A stretch of DNA of 60,021 nt, taken from positions 1 through 60,021 of the forward strand of contig JANQKQ010000019.1 of the NCBI GenBank assembly GCA_028281105.1. Reading direction: 5' to 3'. Every line of letters starts with the position of its first letter. The stretch's first letter is position 1. Below are positions 37,370 to 46,888 of this stretch, one piece after another. Origin of the DNA: Rhizobiaceae bacterium (GTDB lineage: Bacteria > Pseudomonadota > Alphaproteobacteria > Rhizobiales > Rhizobiaceae). The translations under genes and the position numbers were made by a program. The notes under the pieces are model-generated. The model did no database searches. It was not told the origin of the DNA and saw only the letters and a list, made by a program, of their open reading frames with translations.

Positions 37370-38839
37370 ATGAAGGAGATTCTGTTTCAGCTCGACCGCT
37401 CGGCCCCGGCCAGCCTGCAGGCGCAGCTGCGCGAAAGCATCGTCAGCGGCGTCCTGACCCGCGCGCTGGCGCCCGGGGAGCGGCTGCCGTCGAGCCGGGC
37501 GCTGGCGAACCGGCTTGGGATTTCGCGCAACACGGTGACGCTCGCCTACCAGGCGCTGGCCGCCGACGGCTATCTGACGCCGAAGCCGCGTTCGGGCTTT
37601 GTCATAGCCGAGGACGCGCCCGCGCTGCCGCCAAACCGCGATATCGGGCCTACTGCCGACGCCGAGGCGGCGGACTGGTCGCATCGCATCATCGACACCA
37701 CCGTCGGGGCCCGGGCCGTCGACAAGCCGCTCAACTGGCGCGAATACGAGTTTCCGTTCATCTACGGCCAGGCCGATTCGCGCCTGTTCAGCCATTCCGA
37801 ATGGCGCGAATGCGCCCGCCAGGCCCTGGGCGCGAAGGATTTCGGCGCGCTGGCCGGCGATTTCGGCTTTCACGACGACCCGCTGTTGCTGAGCTACATC
37901 GCCAGCCACTCCCTGCCCCAGCGCGGCATCTACAAGCAGCCTGAGAACATCCTGGTGACCCTGGGGGCCCAGAACGCCCTGTTCCTGATCGCGCAGTTGC
38001 TGATCGGGCCGCGCACCACCGTGGCGCTGGAGGAGCCATGCTATCCCGACATCGGCAACATCGTGCGCCAGCGAACCAAGGCCATCCGCTCATTGCCGGT
38101 GGACGGGGGCGGGCTGGTGCTCGACGAGGCGGTGCTGGAGGCCTGCGATCTGGTCTTCGTCACGCCGGCCCACCAATGCCCGACCACCGCCACCATGCCG
38201 CTCGAGCGCCGCCGGCGCCTGCTGGAACTGGCGGACAAGTACGACTTCCTCGTCATCGAGGACGACTATGAGTTCGAGCTCAACTTTCTAGAGACGCCCG
38301 CCCCGGCGCTCAAGTCGATGGACCGGCGCGGCCGGGTGCTCTATGTGGGCAGTTTCTCGAAGACCCTGTTTCCCGGCCTGCGCCTGGGCTATCTGGCCGC
38401 GCCTGAACCCTTCGTCGCCCAGGCGCGCCACCTGCGCCACCTGATGTTTCGCCACCCGCCCGGCCACAGCCAGCGCACCGCCGCCTATTTCCTGGCGCTG
38501 GGCCATTACGGGGCCCAGATGCGCAAGCTGCGGCGCGCCTATGCCGAACGCCGCCGCGTCATGCAGGCCGCGCTCGATCGTTATGGACTGTCGAGATCGG
38601 CCGCCGCCAAGTTCGGCGGCACCAGCTTCTGGATCGAAGGCCCCGACTGGCTCGACAGCGAGGAACTGGCGGCCGTGCTGGCCGAGCGTTCCGTGTTGAT
38701 CGAGCCGGGATGGCCGTTCTACAACCGGCCGGCCGCGCCGCGAAACTTCTTTCGCATCGCCTATTCGTCCATCCCCGCCGACCGCATCGAGGTGGGGATT
38801 GCGCGGATCGCCGAGGCGATCGGGCAATTGGCACCATGA
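37370..38839 (+). CDS. tauR: MocR-family (GntR + aminotransferase domain) regulator, TauR-like
   Basis: A 489-residue regulator. The N-terminal winged helix (ASLQAQLRESIVSGVLTRAL, then GERLPSSRALANRLGISRNT) occupies residues 1-75; a class I aminotransferase-like domain follows with the PLP-lysine in YVGSFSKTLFPGLRLGYLAA. TauR of Rhodobacter is such a protein and activates taurine genes with PLP and taurine. ATG 37370 starts the family N-terminus with GGGAGG just before it. It lies between divergent tpa and xsc, the expected position. Confidence 0.85.
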   Translation: MKEILFQLDRSAPASLQAQLRESIVSGVLTRALAPGERLPSSRALANRLGISRNTVTLAYQALAADGYLTPKPRSGFVIAEDAPALPPNRDIGPTADAEAADWSHRIIDTTVGARAVDKPLNWREYEFPFIYGQADSRLFSHSEWRECARQALGAKDFGALAGDFGFHDDPLLLSYIASHSLPQRGIYKQPENILVTLGAQNALFLIAQLLIGPRTTVALEEPCYPDIGNIVRQRTKAIRSLPVDGGGLVLDEAVLEACDLVFVTPAHQCPTTATMPLERRRRLLELADKYDFLVIEDDYEFELNFLETPAPALKSMDRRGRVLYVGSFSKTLFPGLRLGYLAAPEPFVAQARHLRHLMFRHPPGHSQRTAAYFLALGHYGAQMRKLRRAYAERRRVMQAALDRYGLSRSAAAKFGGTSFWIEGPDWLDSEELAAVLAERSVLIEPGWPFYNRPAAPRNFFRIAYSSIPADRIEVGIARIAEAIGQLAP

Positions 38840-38850
38840 TTAGGCTTGAT

Positions 38851-38860
38851 TGGACCTATC
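38851..38860. promoter_or_regulatory. Candidate TauR half-site upstream of xsc
   Basis: TGGACCTATC shares the GATAG-N2-CCA core, read on the minus strand, with the tandem site upstream of tauR. It is 87 bp before the xsc start. This is a match of 8 fixed bases only. Confidence 0.3.
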
Positions 38861-38946
38861 GATGGCAGGCCGACCCATGGATAAGTCGCGCCGTCACCAA
38901 GAGCAGGTAGGCAATTTGAACCGGACCGACAGGGAGATCTGAACCG

Positions 38947-40722
38947 ATGAAAATGACCACCGAGGAAGCGTTCGTCAAAGTGTTGCAGATGCATGGCATC
39001 GAGCACGCCTTCGGCATCATCGGCTCGGCCTTCATGCCGATCTCCGACCTGTTTCCCTCCGCCGGCATCACCTTTTGGGACGTGGCGCATGAGACCAATG
39101 GCGGGCTGATGTGCGACGGCTACTCGCGTGCCACCGGCAAGATGGCCATGGCGATCGCCCAGAACGGGCCCGGGGTGACCGGCTTCGTCACCGCGGTCAA
39201 GGCCGCCCATTGGAACCACACCCCGATGCTGCTGGTCACCCCGCAGGCGGCCAACAAGACCATCGGCCAGGGCGGCTTCCAGGAGGTCGAGCAGATGGCG
39301 ATGTTCCGCGAGATGGTCTGCTACCAGGAAGAGGTGCGCGACCCGTCCCGCATTGCCGAGGTGCTGAACCGGGTGATCGCCAAGGCCTGGCGCGGCTCGG
39401 CGCCGGCCCAGATCAACGTGCCGCGCGACTACTGGACCCAGGTGATCGACATCGACCTGCCGCAGATCGTCCGCTTCGAGCGCTCGGCCGGCGGCGCCCA
39501 GGCCATCGCGCAAGCCGCCAAGCTGCTGTCGGAGGCGAAATTCCCGGTCATCCTCAACGGCGCCGGCGTGGTGCTGGGCGATGCCATCGACGCCTCGCGA
39601 CAACTGGCCGAGCGGCTCTCCGCGCCGGTGTGTTGCAACTACCAGCACAACGACGCCTTTCCCGGCAGCCACAAACTGTCCGCCGGCCCGCTGGGCTACA
39701 ATGGCTCGAAGGCGGCGATGGAACTGATCTCCAATGCCGACGTGGTGCTGGCGCTGGGCACCCGTCTCAACCCGTTCTCGACGCTTCCCGGCTACGGCAT
39801 CGACTACTGGCCCAAGAACGCCAGGCTGATCCAGGTCGACATCAACGCGGACCGCATCGCCCTGACCAAGCCGGTCGACGTGGGCATCGTTGGCGATGCC
39901 AAGATGGTGGCCGAGCAGATTCTCGACCAGCTTTCGCCCGATGCGGGTGAAGCCGGCCGTGCCGAGCGCGAGGCGACCATCCACCAGACCAAGTCGGCCT
40001 GGCTGCAGGCATTGTCCGGCATGGACCACGAGGACGACGATCCCGGCACCACCTGGAACGAGCGCGCGCGCGACCGCGAGCCCGAGCACATGTCGCCGCG
40101 CATGGCCTGGCGGGCGATCCAGGCCGGCCTGCCGGGCGACGCCATCATTTCCTCGGACATCGGCAACAACTGCGCCATCGGCAACGCCTACCCGACCTTC
40201 GAGGCCGGCCGCAAATATCTCGCGCCCGGCCTGTTCGGCCCATGCGGCTACGGCTTCCCATCGATCGTCGGCGCCAAGATCGGCTGTCCCGACGTGCCCG
40301 TGGTCGGGTTCGCCGGCGACGGCGCCTTCGGCATTTCCATGAACGAGATGACCTCGATCGGCCGCAAGGACTGGCCGGCGATCACCATGGTGATCTTCCG
40401 CAACTACCAGTGGGGCGCGGAGAAGCGCAACACCACGCTGTGGTACGACGACAATTTCGTCGGCACCGAGCTCAACCCCAATCTGAGCTACGCGCAGATC
40501 GCCAAGGCCTGCGGGCTGGAAGGGGTTCGCGCGACCACGCAGGAAGAGCTGACCGAGGCGCTTAAATCCGCCTGCAAAGCCCAGCAAGATGGCGTGACCA
40601 CCTTCATCGAGGTGATCTTGAACCAGGAGCTGGGCGAGCCGTTCCGCCGCGACGCCATGAAGAAACCGGTCGTCGTCGCCGGCATCGACCGACAGGACAT
40701 GCGCGCGCAGATGGGCGGCTGA
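38947..40722 (+). CDS. xsc: Sulfoacetaldehyde acetyltransferase
   Basis: A 591-residue thiamine-diphosphate enzyme converting sulfoacetaldehyde and phosphate to acetyl phosphate and sulfite. The protein is highly Xsc-like from its N-terminus: KMTTEEAFVKVLQMHGIEHA, FGIIGSAFMPISDLFPSAG, then NHTPMLLVTPQAANKTIGQG and QGGFQEVEQMAMFREMVCYQ. The ThDP-binding GDG segment is GFAGDGAFGISMNEM, with the distal Asn in FRNYQWGAEKRN. GGGAGATC precedes ATG 38947. It is the diagnostic gene of taurine or isethionate breakdown. No pta follows it. Confidence 0.95.
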   Translation: MKMTTEEAFVKVLQMHGIEHAFGIIGSAFMPISDLFPSAGITFWDVAHETNGGLMCDGYSRATGKMAMAIAQNGPGVTGFVTAVKAAHWNHTPMLLVTPQAANKTIGQGGFQEVEQMAMFREMVCYQEEVRDPSRIAEVLNRVIAKAWRGSAPAQINVPRDYWTQVIDIDLPQIVRFERSAGGAQAIAQAAKLLSEAKFPVILNGAGVVLGDAIDASRQLAERLSAPVCCNYQHNDAFPGSHKLSAGPLGYNGSKAAMELISNADVVLALGTRLNPFSTLPGYGIDYWPKNARLIQVDINADRIALTKPVDVGIVGDAKMVAEQILDQLSPDAGEAGRAEREATIHQTKSAWLQALSGMDHEDDDPGTTWNERARDREPEHMSPRMAWRAIQAGLPGDAIISSDIGNNCAIGNAYPTFEAGRKYLAPGLFGPCGYGFPSIVGAKIGCPDVPVVGFAGDGAFGISMNEMTSIGRKDWPAITMVIFRNYQWGAEKRNTTLWYDDNFVGTELNPNLSYAQIAKACGLEGVRATTQEELTEALKSACKAQQDGVTTFIEVILNQELGEPFRRDAMKKPVVVAGIDRQDMRAQMGG

Positions 40723-40727
40723 GTCAC

Positions 40728-41495
40728 GTGCCCGGCTGGGAGCAATTGGCGGTCATAGCGCAGCTTTCGCCGGGCGAGTTGGCCTTCGTGGCCGTCATGG
40801 TGTTTATCGCGTCGGTGGTGCGCGGCTTTTCCGGCTTCGCCCTGTCCGCACTGGTGATGGCGAGCGCGGTGGCGGTGCTGCCGCCGATCGAGCTCATCCC
40901 CATCTGCTACGTATTGGAGGGCGCCGCCGGAGTGATGATGGCGCGCGGAGGCTTTCGCGACGCGGACATGGGCGTGGTGTGGGGGCTGGTGATCGGTTCG
41001 GCGATCGGCGTGCCGATCGGGCTTGCGGTCACCGTGTCGCTGTCGACCGAGACTTCCACGCTGGTTGCGCTGGCGCTCATCCTTGTGCTGGCGGCTTCGC
41101 AGCTGTTCCGCGCCAGTCCGAGGTTTCTGGCAACCCGCTCGGGCCTTTATGGCTCGGGCCTCACCGCCGGCATTGTGACCGGTCTTGCCCATGTCGGCGG
41201 CATGGTGGTGGCGCTGTATGTGCTTGCACGGCAAGCGCCGGCGAAGACCATGCGCGCTTCGCTGGTGATGTTCCTGCTCATCTCCATGTTGACTTCAATC
41301 ATCTATCAGTTGGGCTTCGGCGTGATGGACACGCAAGCCGCGACGCGCGGTCTGCTGCTGGCGCCGCTGGTCGTTGTCGGCGTCATGATCGGTAGCTGGC
41401 TGTTCCGCCCGTCGATGGAGAAAACCTACAAACGGTTCTGCCTGGTGCTGTTGATGGGGTTGGCCGGCGCTGGCCTGGTGCGCATGGGGATGTGA
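40728..41495 (+). CDS. tauE: TauE/SafE-family membrane exporter (putative sulfite exporter)
   Basis: A 255-residue TSUP-family membrane protein with about eight hydrophobic segments. It has the paired family features FIASVVRGFSGFALSALVMA and TGLAHVGGMVVALYVLARQA. The GTG start at 40728 is five bases after xsc, indicating co-transcription. TauE proteins next to xsc are thought to export the sulfite released by Xsc. Here an internal sulfite dehydrogenase may compete for the same sulfite. Confidence 0.83.
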   Translation: MPGWEQLAVIAQLSPGELAFVAVMVFIASVVRGFSGFALSALVMASAVAVLPPIELIPICYVLEGAAGVMMARGGFRDADMGVVWGLVIGSAIGVPIGLAVTVSLSTETSTLVALALILVLAASQLFRASPRFLATRSGLYGSGLTAGIVTGLAHVGGMVVALYVLARQAPAKTMRASLVMFLLISMLTSIIYQLGFGVMDTQAATRGLLLAPLVVVGVMIGSWLFRPSMEKTYKRFCLVLLMGLAGAGLVRMGM

Positions 41496-41524
41496 GGTGT
41501 TTTCGTTTCACACACCCTCTCCAT

Positions 41525-41622
41525 CGTCATCCTCGGGCCTGTTCCGAGGATCCAACCACCCATCGGATTCCACGATCTATCGGAAACGGGGTTAGATCCT
41601 CGCCACAAGGGCGAGGATGACG
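41525..41622. repeat. Double-hairpin intergenic repeat, copy 3
   Basis: A 98-bp element starting CGTCATCCTCGGGCCTGTTC and ending GGCGAGGATGACG, with GGGGTTAGATCCTCGCCACA in the right half. It lies between convergent tauE and betA. Confidence 0.88.
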
Positions 41623-41629
41623 CAGGAGA

Positions 41630-41653
41630 GTTGCGCGGATTCGGTGGCGCAAC
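41630..41653. terminator. Hairpin between tauE and betA
   Basis: GTTGCGC and GCGCAAC form a 7-bp stem around GGATTCGGTG. It lies just after repeat copy 3 in the convergent spacer and could support termination from either side. No U-run follows. Confidence 0.35.
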
Positions 41654-41748
41654 ACCTTACCCTCTGTCGCTTTGGGAGTAGATGAGGTTAGAGCTCATGA
41701 CAATTGGGGCCGGAGCCCATTCCGATCCCGTATATGCGCTCAACCAAT

Positions 41749-43428
41749 CTAACGATCGCTCGTCTGCCACTCCGGATGGATCCAGGGCTCCAGGTTGGAT
41801 CGCGGCAGGGGATCGCGGCCGAGCACGTGATCGGCCGCCTTCTCGCCGACCATGATCGACGGGCCGTTGAGATTGCCGTTGGTGATCGACGGGAAGACCG
41901 AGGAATCGGCCACCCGCAGCCCCTCGACGCCGATCACCCGGCATTGCGGATCGACCACGGCAAGCGGGTCCGACTCGCGCCCCATCTTGCAGGTGCCGCA
42001 CGGGTGATAGGAGCTTTCCACGTGCTCGCGTATGTACTCGTCCAGGTCCGCGTCATTCTGCGCCGCCGCGCCCGGTGCGATCTCCGGTCCGCGAAACGGG
42101 TCGAAGGCCGGCTGGGCGAAGACTTCGCGCGCTAAGCGGATGCAGCGACGGAAATCGCGCCAGTCGTCGTCGTGGGACATATAGTTGAAGCGGATCGCCG
42201 GCGCGGCGCGCGGATCGGCGGATTTCAGCCGCACATGGCCGCGCGACGGCGAGCGCATCGGACCCACATGCACCTGGAACCCATGGGCGCGCGCCGCCGC
42301 CTTGCCGTCATAGCGAATGGCGACGGGCAGGAAGTGGAACTGAATGTCGGGATAATCGACGCCGGCGCGCGAGCGCACGAACCCGACGCTTTCGAAATGG
42401 TTGGAGGCCCCCACGCCGGTCTTGAACAACAGCCAGCGCGCGCCGATCAGCGCCCTGGAGGCCCAGTCGAGCTTGGAGTAGAGCGTGATCGGCTGGGTGC
42501 ACTCCTGCTGCAGATAGACTTCAAGGTGGTCCTGCAGGTTCTCGCCCACCCCCGGCCGGTCGGCGATCACCTCGATGCCGTGCTCGCGCAACTGCGCCGC
42601 CGGGCCGATGCCTGAAAGCATCAGCAGTTTCGGCGAGTTGATCGAGGAAGCCGCGACGATCACTTCCGTCTCGGCGCCGATGATCTGCATCTGGCCGCCG
42701 CGCTCGATTTCGACGCCGGTGGCGCGCCCGTCCTCGATCACGATCCGCCGCGCCAGGCCGCGTACCACGGTGAGATTAGGCCGCTTCAAGGCGGGTTTAA
42801 GATAGGCGTTGGCCGTCGACCAGCGCCGGCCGCGATGGATGGTCTGCTCCATCGCGGAGAACCCTTCCTGCTGGGCGCCGTTGTAATCGTCGGTGACCTG
42901 GAAGCCGGCCTGGCGACCGGCCTCCACCAGCGCGGTGAACAGCGGATTGTGCTGGTCGCCGCGTTTGACGTGCAGCGGGCCGTTGGTGCCCCGCCAGGCC
43001 GGATCGCCGTGGGGGGCCGATTCCATGCGCTGGAAATAGGGCTGCACGTCGGCGAACGACCAGCCGGTCGCTCCGGCCTCGGCCCAGGCGTCGAAATCGC
43101 GCGCATGGCCGCGCACATAGACCATGCCGTTAATCGACGACGACCCGCCCAGAACCTTGCCGCGCGGGCACACCAGCTTCCGGCCGCCCAGATGCGGCTC
43201 CGGTTCGGTCTCGAACCCCCAGTCGTAGCGGGCCATGTTCATCGGCATGGCGAATGCGGCCGGCATCTGGATGAGCGGCCCCGCGTCCGAGCCGCCATAT
43301 TCGATAACGATGACTCGTTTGCTCCCGTCCTCCGACAGCCGCGCGGCGAGCGCACCGCCGGCCGAGCCGGAGCCGATGATCACATAATCGGCCCGGTGCG
43401 CAACCGCGATGTCGGCGCCTGCGGTCAA
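41749..43428 (-). CDS. betA: Choline dehydrogenase
   Basis: A 559-residue GMC-family flavoenzyme oxidising choline to betaine aldehyde. FAD motif [22 protein letters not shown] signature 1 around [20 protein letters not shown], signature 2 in [17 protein letters not shown], and the catalytic His in [13 protein letters not shown] and Asn in [11 protein letters not shown]. The start codon is TTG at 43428, overlapping the betB stop (TTGA). It is last in betI-betB-betA. Confidence 0.93.
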   Translation of the reverse strand: MTAGADIAVAHRADYVIIGSGSAGGALAARLSEDGSKRVIVIEYGGSDAGPLIQMPAAFAMPMNMARYDWGFETEPEPHLGGRKLVCPRGKVLGGSSSINGMVYVRGHARDFDAWAEAGATGWSFADVQPYFQRMESAPHGDPAWRGTNGPLHVKRGDQHNPLFTALVEAGRQAGFQVTDDYNGAQQEGFSAMEQTIHRGRRWSTANAYLKPALKRPNLTVVRGLARRIVIEDGRATGVEIERGGQMQIIGAETEVIVAASSINSPKLLMLSGIGPAAQLREHGIEVIADRPGVGENLQDHLEVYLQQECTQPITLYSKLDWASRALIGARWLLFKTGVGASNHFESVGFVRSRAGVDYPDIQFHFLPVAIRYDGKAAARAHGFQVHVGPMRSPSRGHVRLKSADPRAAPAIRFNYMSHDDDWRDFRRCIRLAREVFAQPAFDPFRGPEIAPGAAAQNDADLDEYIREHVESSYHPCGTCKMGRESDPLAVVDPQCRVIGVEGLRVADSSVFPSITNGNLNGPSIMVGEKAADHVLGRDPLPRSNLEPWIHPEWQTSDR

Positions 43429-44918
43429 TAGGGGTACTCCACCGGGTCCATGGCCACGTAGACGCTCTTGACCTGGCTGTACGCCTCCATCGCCCAGCGG
43501 CCGTTCTCGCGGCCGATGCCGGAGCGCTTGTGGCCGCCGAACGGCAGTTCGATCGGGGTGAGATTGTAGGCGTTGATCCAGCAGGTGCCGGCCTCGAGCC
43601 TGGCGATGACGCGATGCGCGCGGGCAAGATCGCTAGTGAACACCCCGGCCGAAAGGCCATAGACGGTGTCGTTGGCGCGCGCGACCACTTCGTCCTCATC
43701 GGCAAACGTGAACAGGCTCAGCAGCGGGCCGAACACTTCCTCGCGGGCGATGGCCACCTCATCGTCGGTACACTCGACGATCATAGGCTCGACCCAATAG
43801 CCGCCTTCGAAACCTTCCACCACCGGCCGTTCGCCACCCGCGAGCAGCTCGCCCTGGTCCGGCGCGGCTTTCAGGTAGCCCACCACCTTGTCGTGGTGTT
43901 CGGCCGAGACCAGCGGGCCGATCTGGGTGGCCTCGTCCATCGGATCGCCGATCTTCAGAGCCGCGGTGCGTTCCAGCAGCTTGTCGACGAAAGCGTCGCG
44001 GATGTCGGCATGGACGAACACGCGCGTGCCGTTGGAGCACACCTGGCCGGTGGAGTAGAAGTTGGCGGAAAGGGCGCCGCCCACCGCCTGGTCGATGTCC
44101 GCGTCGGCGAACACGATCAGCGGCGACTTGCCGCCCAGTTCCAGTGTGACGTTCTTGATGGTATCGGCCGCCCCCTTGAGCACCTTGGCGCCGGTGGTGG
44201 TCTCACCGGTGAGCGAGACCTTGGCCACCTGGGGATGCGCGACCAGCTTGGCTCCCACCGCGCCGTCCCCCTGCAACACGTTGAACACCCCGTCGGGCAG
44301 GCCCGCCTCGGCTAGCGCGCGGGCAAGTTCCAGCGCCGAAAGCGGCGTCAGTTCCGCCGGTTTGAAGATCACCGCGTTGCCGCAGGCGAGCGCCGGGGCG
44401 CTCTTCCAGCAGGCGATCTGGATGGGATAGTTCCACGCGCCGATGCCGACGCAGACGCCCAGCGGCTCGCGAACGGTATAGCCCCAGTCGCCCCGGGAGC
44501 CGGAAAAGGCCACGTGCTCGCCGGTTTGCACTGCGGCCTGGGCGGCGAAATACTCAAGGCACTCGGCGCCGGAGATCACGTCCACCGCCAGGGTCTCCTG
44601 CAACGGCTTGCCGGTGTCCAGCGTCTCCAGGGTGGCGATGGGCCGGTTGCGCTCGCGCAGCAGTTCGGCCGCCTTGCGCAGCACCCGGGCGCGTTCGGCC
44701 AGCGGCGTGGCGCGCCAGACCTTAAAGCCGGCGCGCGCGGCTTCGACCGCTTGCTCGATCTCATCGTCGGTTGCCCAGGCTATGGTGGCGATGGGCTGAC
44801 CGGTAGCCGGATAGATGTCATCGATCCGCCTGCCTTCGCCCTCGACGAATTTCCCGGCGATGAAATGATTGCCGGCGGGTACCAGCTTGGCGAGATCAGG
44901 CTGTGTCATCACGTTCAT
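43425..44918 (-). CDS. betB: Betaine aldehyde dehydrogenase
   Basis: A 497-residue NAD(P)-dependent aldehyde dehydrogenase making glycine betaine. Catalytic Glu is in [20 protein letters not shown] and the nucleophilic Cys in [40 protein letters not shown] is typical of BetB. It lies 12 bases after betI. The start at ATG 44918 (MNVMTQPDL) is supported by the close spacing; ATG 44909 is possible. Confidence 0.94.
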   Translation of the reverse strand: MNVMTQPDLAKLVPAGNHFIAGKFVEGEGRRIDDIYPATGQPIATIAWATDDEIEQAVEAARAGFKVWRATPLAERARVLRKAAELLRERNRPIATLETLDTGKPLQETLAVDVISGAECLEYFAAQAAVQTGEHVAFSGSRGDWGYTVREPLGVCVGIGAWNYPIQIACWKSAPALACGNAVIFKPAELTPLSALELARALAEAGLPDGVFNVLQGDGAVGAKLVAHPQVAKVSLTGETTTGAKVLKGAADTIKNVTLELGGKSPLIVFADADIDQAVGGALSANFYSTGQVCSNGTRVFVHADIRDAFVDKLLERTAALKIGDPMDEATQIGPLVSAEHHDKVVGYLKAAPDQGELLAGGERPVVEGFEGGYWVEPMIVECTDDEVAIAREEVFGPLLSLFTFADEDEVVARANDTVYGLSAGVFTSDLARAHRVIARLEAGTCWINAYNLTPIELPFGGHKRSGIGRENGRWAMEAYSQVKSVYVAMDPVEYPY

Positions 44919-44930
44919 GGCTTCGTCTTT

Positions 44931-45515
44931 CTAGTTGGGTGCGCGGCACTGGGCTTGCAGATAGTCGAGACACAGCGCGATCGCCCGGTTTCGATCAGGG
45001 CCCGAGCGCCGCAGCGCGTGGCGCACGTACAGCCCGTCGATCAGCGCGGCGAGCCCGGCGGCCACCCGCTCGGCCTTCGCGTCGTCGAACAGGCCGCGAA
45101 GCGCGTGGCGCAGATTGGAATCGAGCCGGGCGGAATAGATCGCCAGCAGGCGGGCGGCGCCCTTGGCCTGGAAGGCGTGCACGTAGAACACCAGCCAGGC
45201 GGCCACCGTGTTGCGGTCGAACTGGCTGGCGGCGAAGCTGGCCTCGATCACCGCCTCGACCCGGGCAAGCGGGTCCGTTCTGCCGGCGAGCCCGCGGGCA
45301 AACTCCGCCGTCAGCTCGCGCAGCAGGTGGCGCATGGTCGCGGTGATGATCTCGTCCTTGTCGCCGAAATAATGGAACGCCAGCGCCGGCGACATGCCCG
45401 CCTTGCGGGCGATGTCCTTGACCGGCACGTCGAGCGAGCCGGTGCGGCCGATCACCTCGATCGCCGCCTTGACCAGCGACTGTCGCCGTTCGGTTTCAAC
45501 GCCGATTCGAGGCAT
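44931..45515 (-). CDS. betI: BetI-family transcriptional repressor
   Basis: A 194-residue TetR-type repressor. MPRIGVETERRQSLVKAAIE matches the BetI N-terminus; the helix-turn-helix is VPVKDIARKAGMSPALAFHY, continuing FGDKDEIITATMRHLL. BetI represses bet genes until choline is present. ATG 45515 is chosen over an upstream start at 45575 because the family begins here and AGGAG is 11 bases before it. A 20-bp palindrome 96 bp upstream is its probable operator. Confidence 0.9.
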   Translation of the reverse strand: MPRIGVETERRQSLVKAAIEVIGRTGSLDVPVKDIARKAGMSPALAFHYFGDKDEIITATMRHLLRELTAEFARGLAGRTDPLARVEAVIEASFAASQFDRNTVAAWLVFYVHAFQAKGAARLLAIYSARLDSNLRHALRGLFDDAKAERVAAGLAALIDGLYVRHALRRSGPDRNRAIALCLDYLQAQCRAPN

Positions 45516-45847
45516 GCGCTTCGACGCTCCTGTTGCTCGCGTTGATGGTTCGCGATGGCCGGGCCGGTCGGCCACGCATCAGGCAACCCGGCTGCGCATT
45601 TGCACCGAACTTGATTGACCCGTCAATCAAAATAGTCGAAATTAGCCCTTGCGGGCGAAGGGGCGGTCCGGGAATATGCGATCGATCCCGGCATGGGCCG
45701 AAACCGCGATTGCGGCCTTTCCAGCCCGCCGGGATCGGAGATTGGGGCGGGGCGCCCCAGGGGGCTTCCAAGCGCCCGAACGGCAAGGAGGAGCCGTTTG
45801 CGCCCAAAATCGACTTCATGGGAACTTAAGTTACAGGAGAACAGCAA
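45516..45847. promoter_or_regulatory. betI-choX divergent regulatory region
   Basis: 332 bp between the divergent betIBA and choXWV-betC units. It holds the 20-bp palindrome (45611-45630), a G/C-rich stretch near 45750, and AGGAGA eight bases before choX. The promoters for both units must lie here. No small gene is credible. Confidence 0.6.
45611..45630. promoter_or_regulatory. Probable BetI operator (perfect 20-bp palindrome)
   Basis: TTGATTGACCCGTCAATCAA is a perfect inverted repeat: TTGATTGAC-CC-GTCAATCAA plus its central pair. It resembles the TTGATTG...CAATCAA form of known bet operators. It is placed to control both divergent units. Confidence 0.75.
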
Positions 45848-46795
45848 ATGCGTAGACGCGCCCTTCTGACGGCGGCCCTTTCGGGCGCCATGATGTTGCA
45901 GGTCGGCCTGGCGAACGCTGCCGAACCGGAGCAGTGCAACACCGTCCGCTTTTCCGATGTGGGCTGGACCGACATCACCGCGACCACCGCGGCGACCACC
46001 CTGGTGCTCAAGGCGCTGGGCTACGAGACCGACATCAAGGTTCTCTCGGTGCCGGTCACCTATACCTCGCTCGCCAACAAGGACATCGACGTGTTCCTCG
46101 GCAACTGGATGCCGACCATGGAAAACGACATCAAACCGTATCGCGAGGCCGGCACGGTCGACACCGTCGGCGTTAACCTGGAAGGCGCCAAGTACACGCT
46201 GGCGGTCAACAAGGCGGCCGCCGACATGGGCGTGGCCGACTTCGCCGATATTTCGAAGATTCGCGACGCGCTCGACGCCAAGATCTACGGCATCGAGCCG
46301 GGCAATGACGGCAACCGCCTGATCCTGTCGATGATCGAGGCAGATGCTTTCGGATTGAACGGCTTCGAAGTGGTCGAATCCTCCGAACAGGGCATGCTGG
46401 CGCAAGTCGCCCGCGCGCAGCGCAAGGGCGAGCCGATCGTGTTCCTGGGCTGGGAGCCGCATCCGATGAACGCCAATTTCGAGATGAGCTACCTGACCGG
46501 CGGTGACGACTATTTCGGCCCGAACCTGGGCGGCGCCACCGTCTACACCAATGTGCGCGCCGGCTATGTGGACGAGTGCTCCAATGTCGGCAAGCTGCTC
46601 ACCAATCTCGAATTCACCCTGGCAATGGAGAACGAGATCATGGGCGCGATCCTGAACGATGGCGAGGAGCCCGAAGCGGCGGCCGGCGCCTGGCTGAATG
46701 CGAATGCCGGCATCCTCGACGGCTGGCTCGACGGGGTGACCACCCGCGACGGCGGCGAGGCGATGGGCGCCGTCAAAGCCGCTTTGGGCCTTTAG
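45848..46795 (+). CDS. choX: Choline ABC transporter substrate-binding protein
   Basis: A 315-residue periplasmic binding protein of the ProX/OpuAC type. Signal peptide MRRRALLTAALSGAMMLQVG ends near ANA-AEP. The ligand-box residues expected for a quaternary amine are suggested by Trp in DVGWTDITATTAATTLV and FLGNWMPTMENDI, and WEPHPMNANF. The layout matches ChoX of Sinorhizobium, which binds choline and acetylcholine; betaine binding is also possible. AGGAGA lies eight bases before ATG 45848. A strong hairpin follows the gene. Confidence 0.9.
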   Translation: MRRRALLTAALSGAMMLQVGLANAAEPEQCNTVRFSDVGWTDITATTAATTLVLKALGYETDIKVLSVPVTYTSLANKDIDVFLGNWMPTMENDIKPYREAGTVDTVGVNLEGAKYTLAVNKAAADMGVADFADISKIRDALDAKIYGIEPGNDGNRLILSMIEADAFGLNGFEVVESSEQGMLAQVARAQRKGEPIVFLGWEPHPMNANFEMSYLTGGDDYFGPNLGGATVYTNVRAGYVDECSNVGKLLTNLEFTLAMENEIMGAILNDGEEPEAAAGAWLNANAGILDGWLDGVTTRDGGEAMGAVKAALGL

Positions 46796-46816
46796 GCCCG
46801 CGCTCGTATACCGAGG

Positions 46817-46842
46817 ACGGGGCCGCACGCCGGCCCCGTTTT
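46817..46842 (+). terminator. Terminator-like hairpin between choX and choW
   Basis: ACGGGGCCG and CGGCCCCGT form a 9-bp stem around CACGC, followed by TTTT. Set 22 bp after choX and 47 bp before choW, it probably lowers permease expression relative to the binding protein, or protects the choX mRNA end. Confidence 0.75.
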
Positions 46843-46888
46843 CGTTCGCCGCGCCGCTTCCCGGATCATCAGCAAGGCTTGAGCCGCG

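Noticed and set aside
38761-40587. 608-codon minus-strand open frame over xsc
   Set aside because: Composition is that of an antisense shadow; Xsc on the plus strand is unmistakable.
41749-43428. Treating the GMC oxidoreductase as a generic alcohol dehydrogenase
   Set aside because: Overlap with betB, the betI neighbour and the facing choline importer make choline dehydrogenase far more likely.
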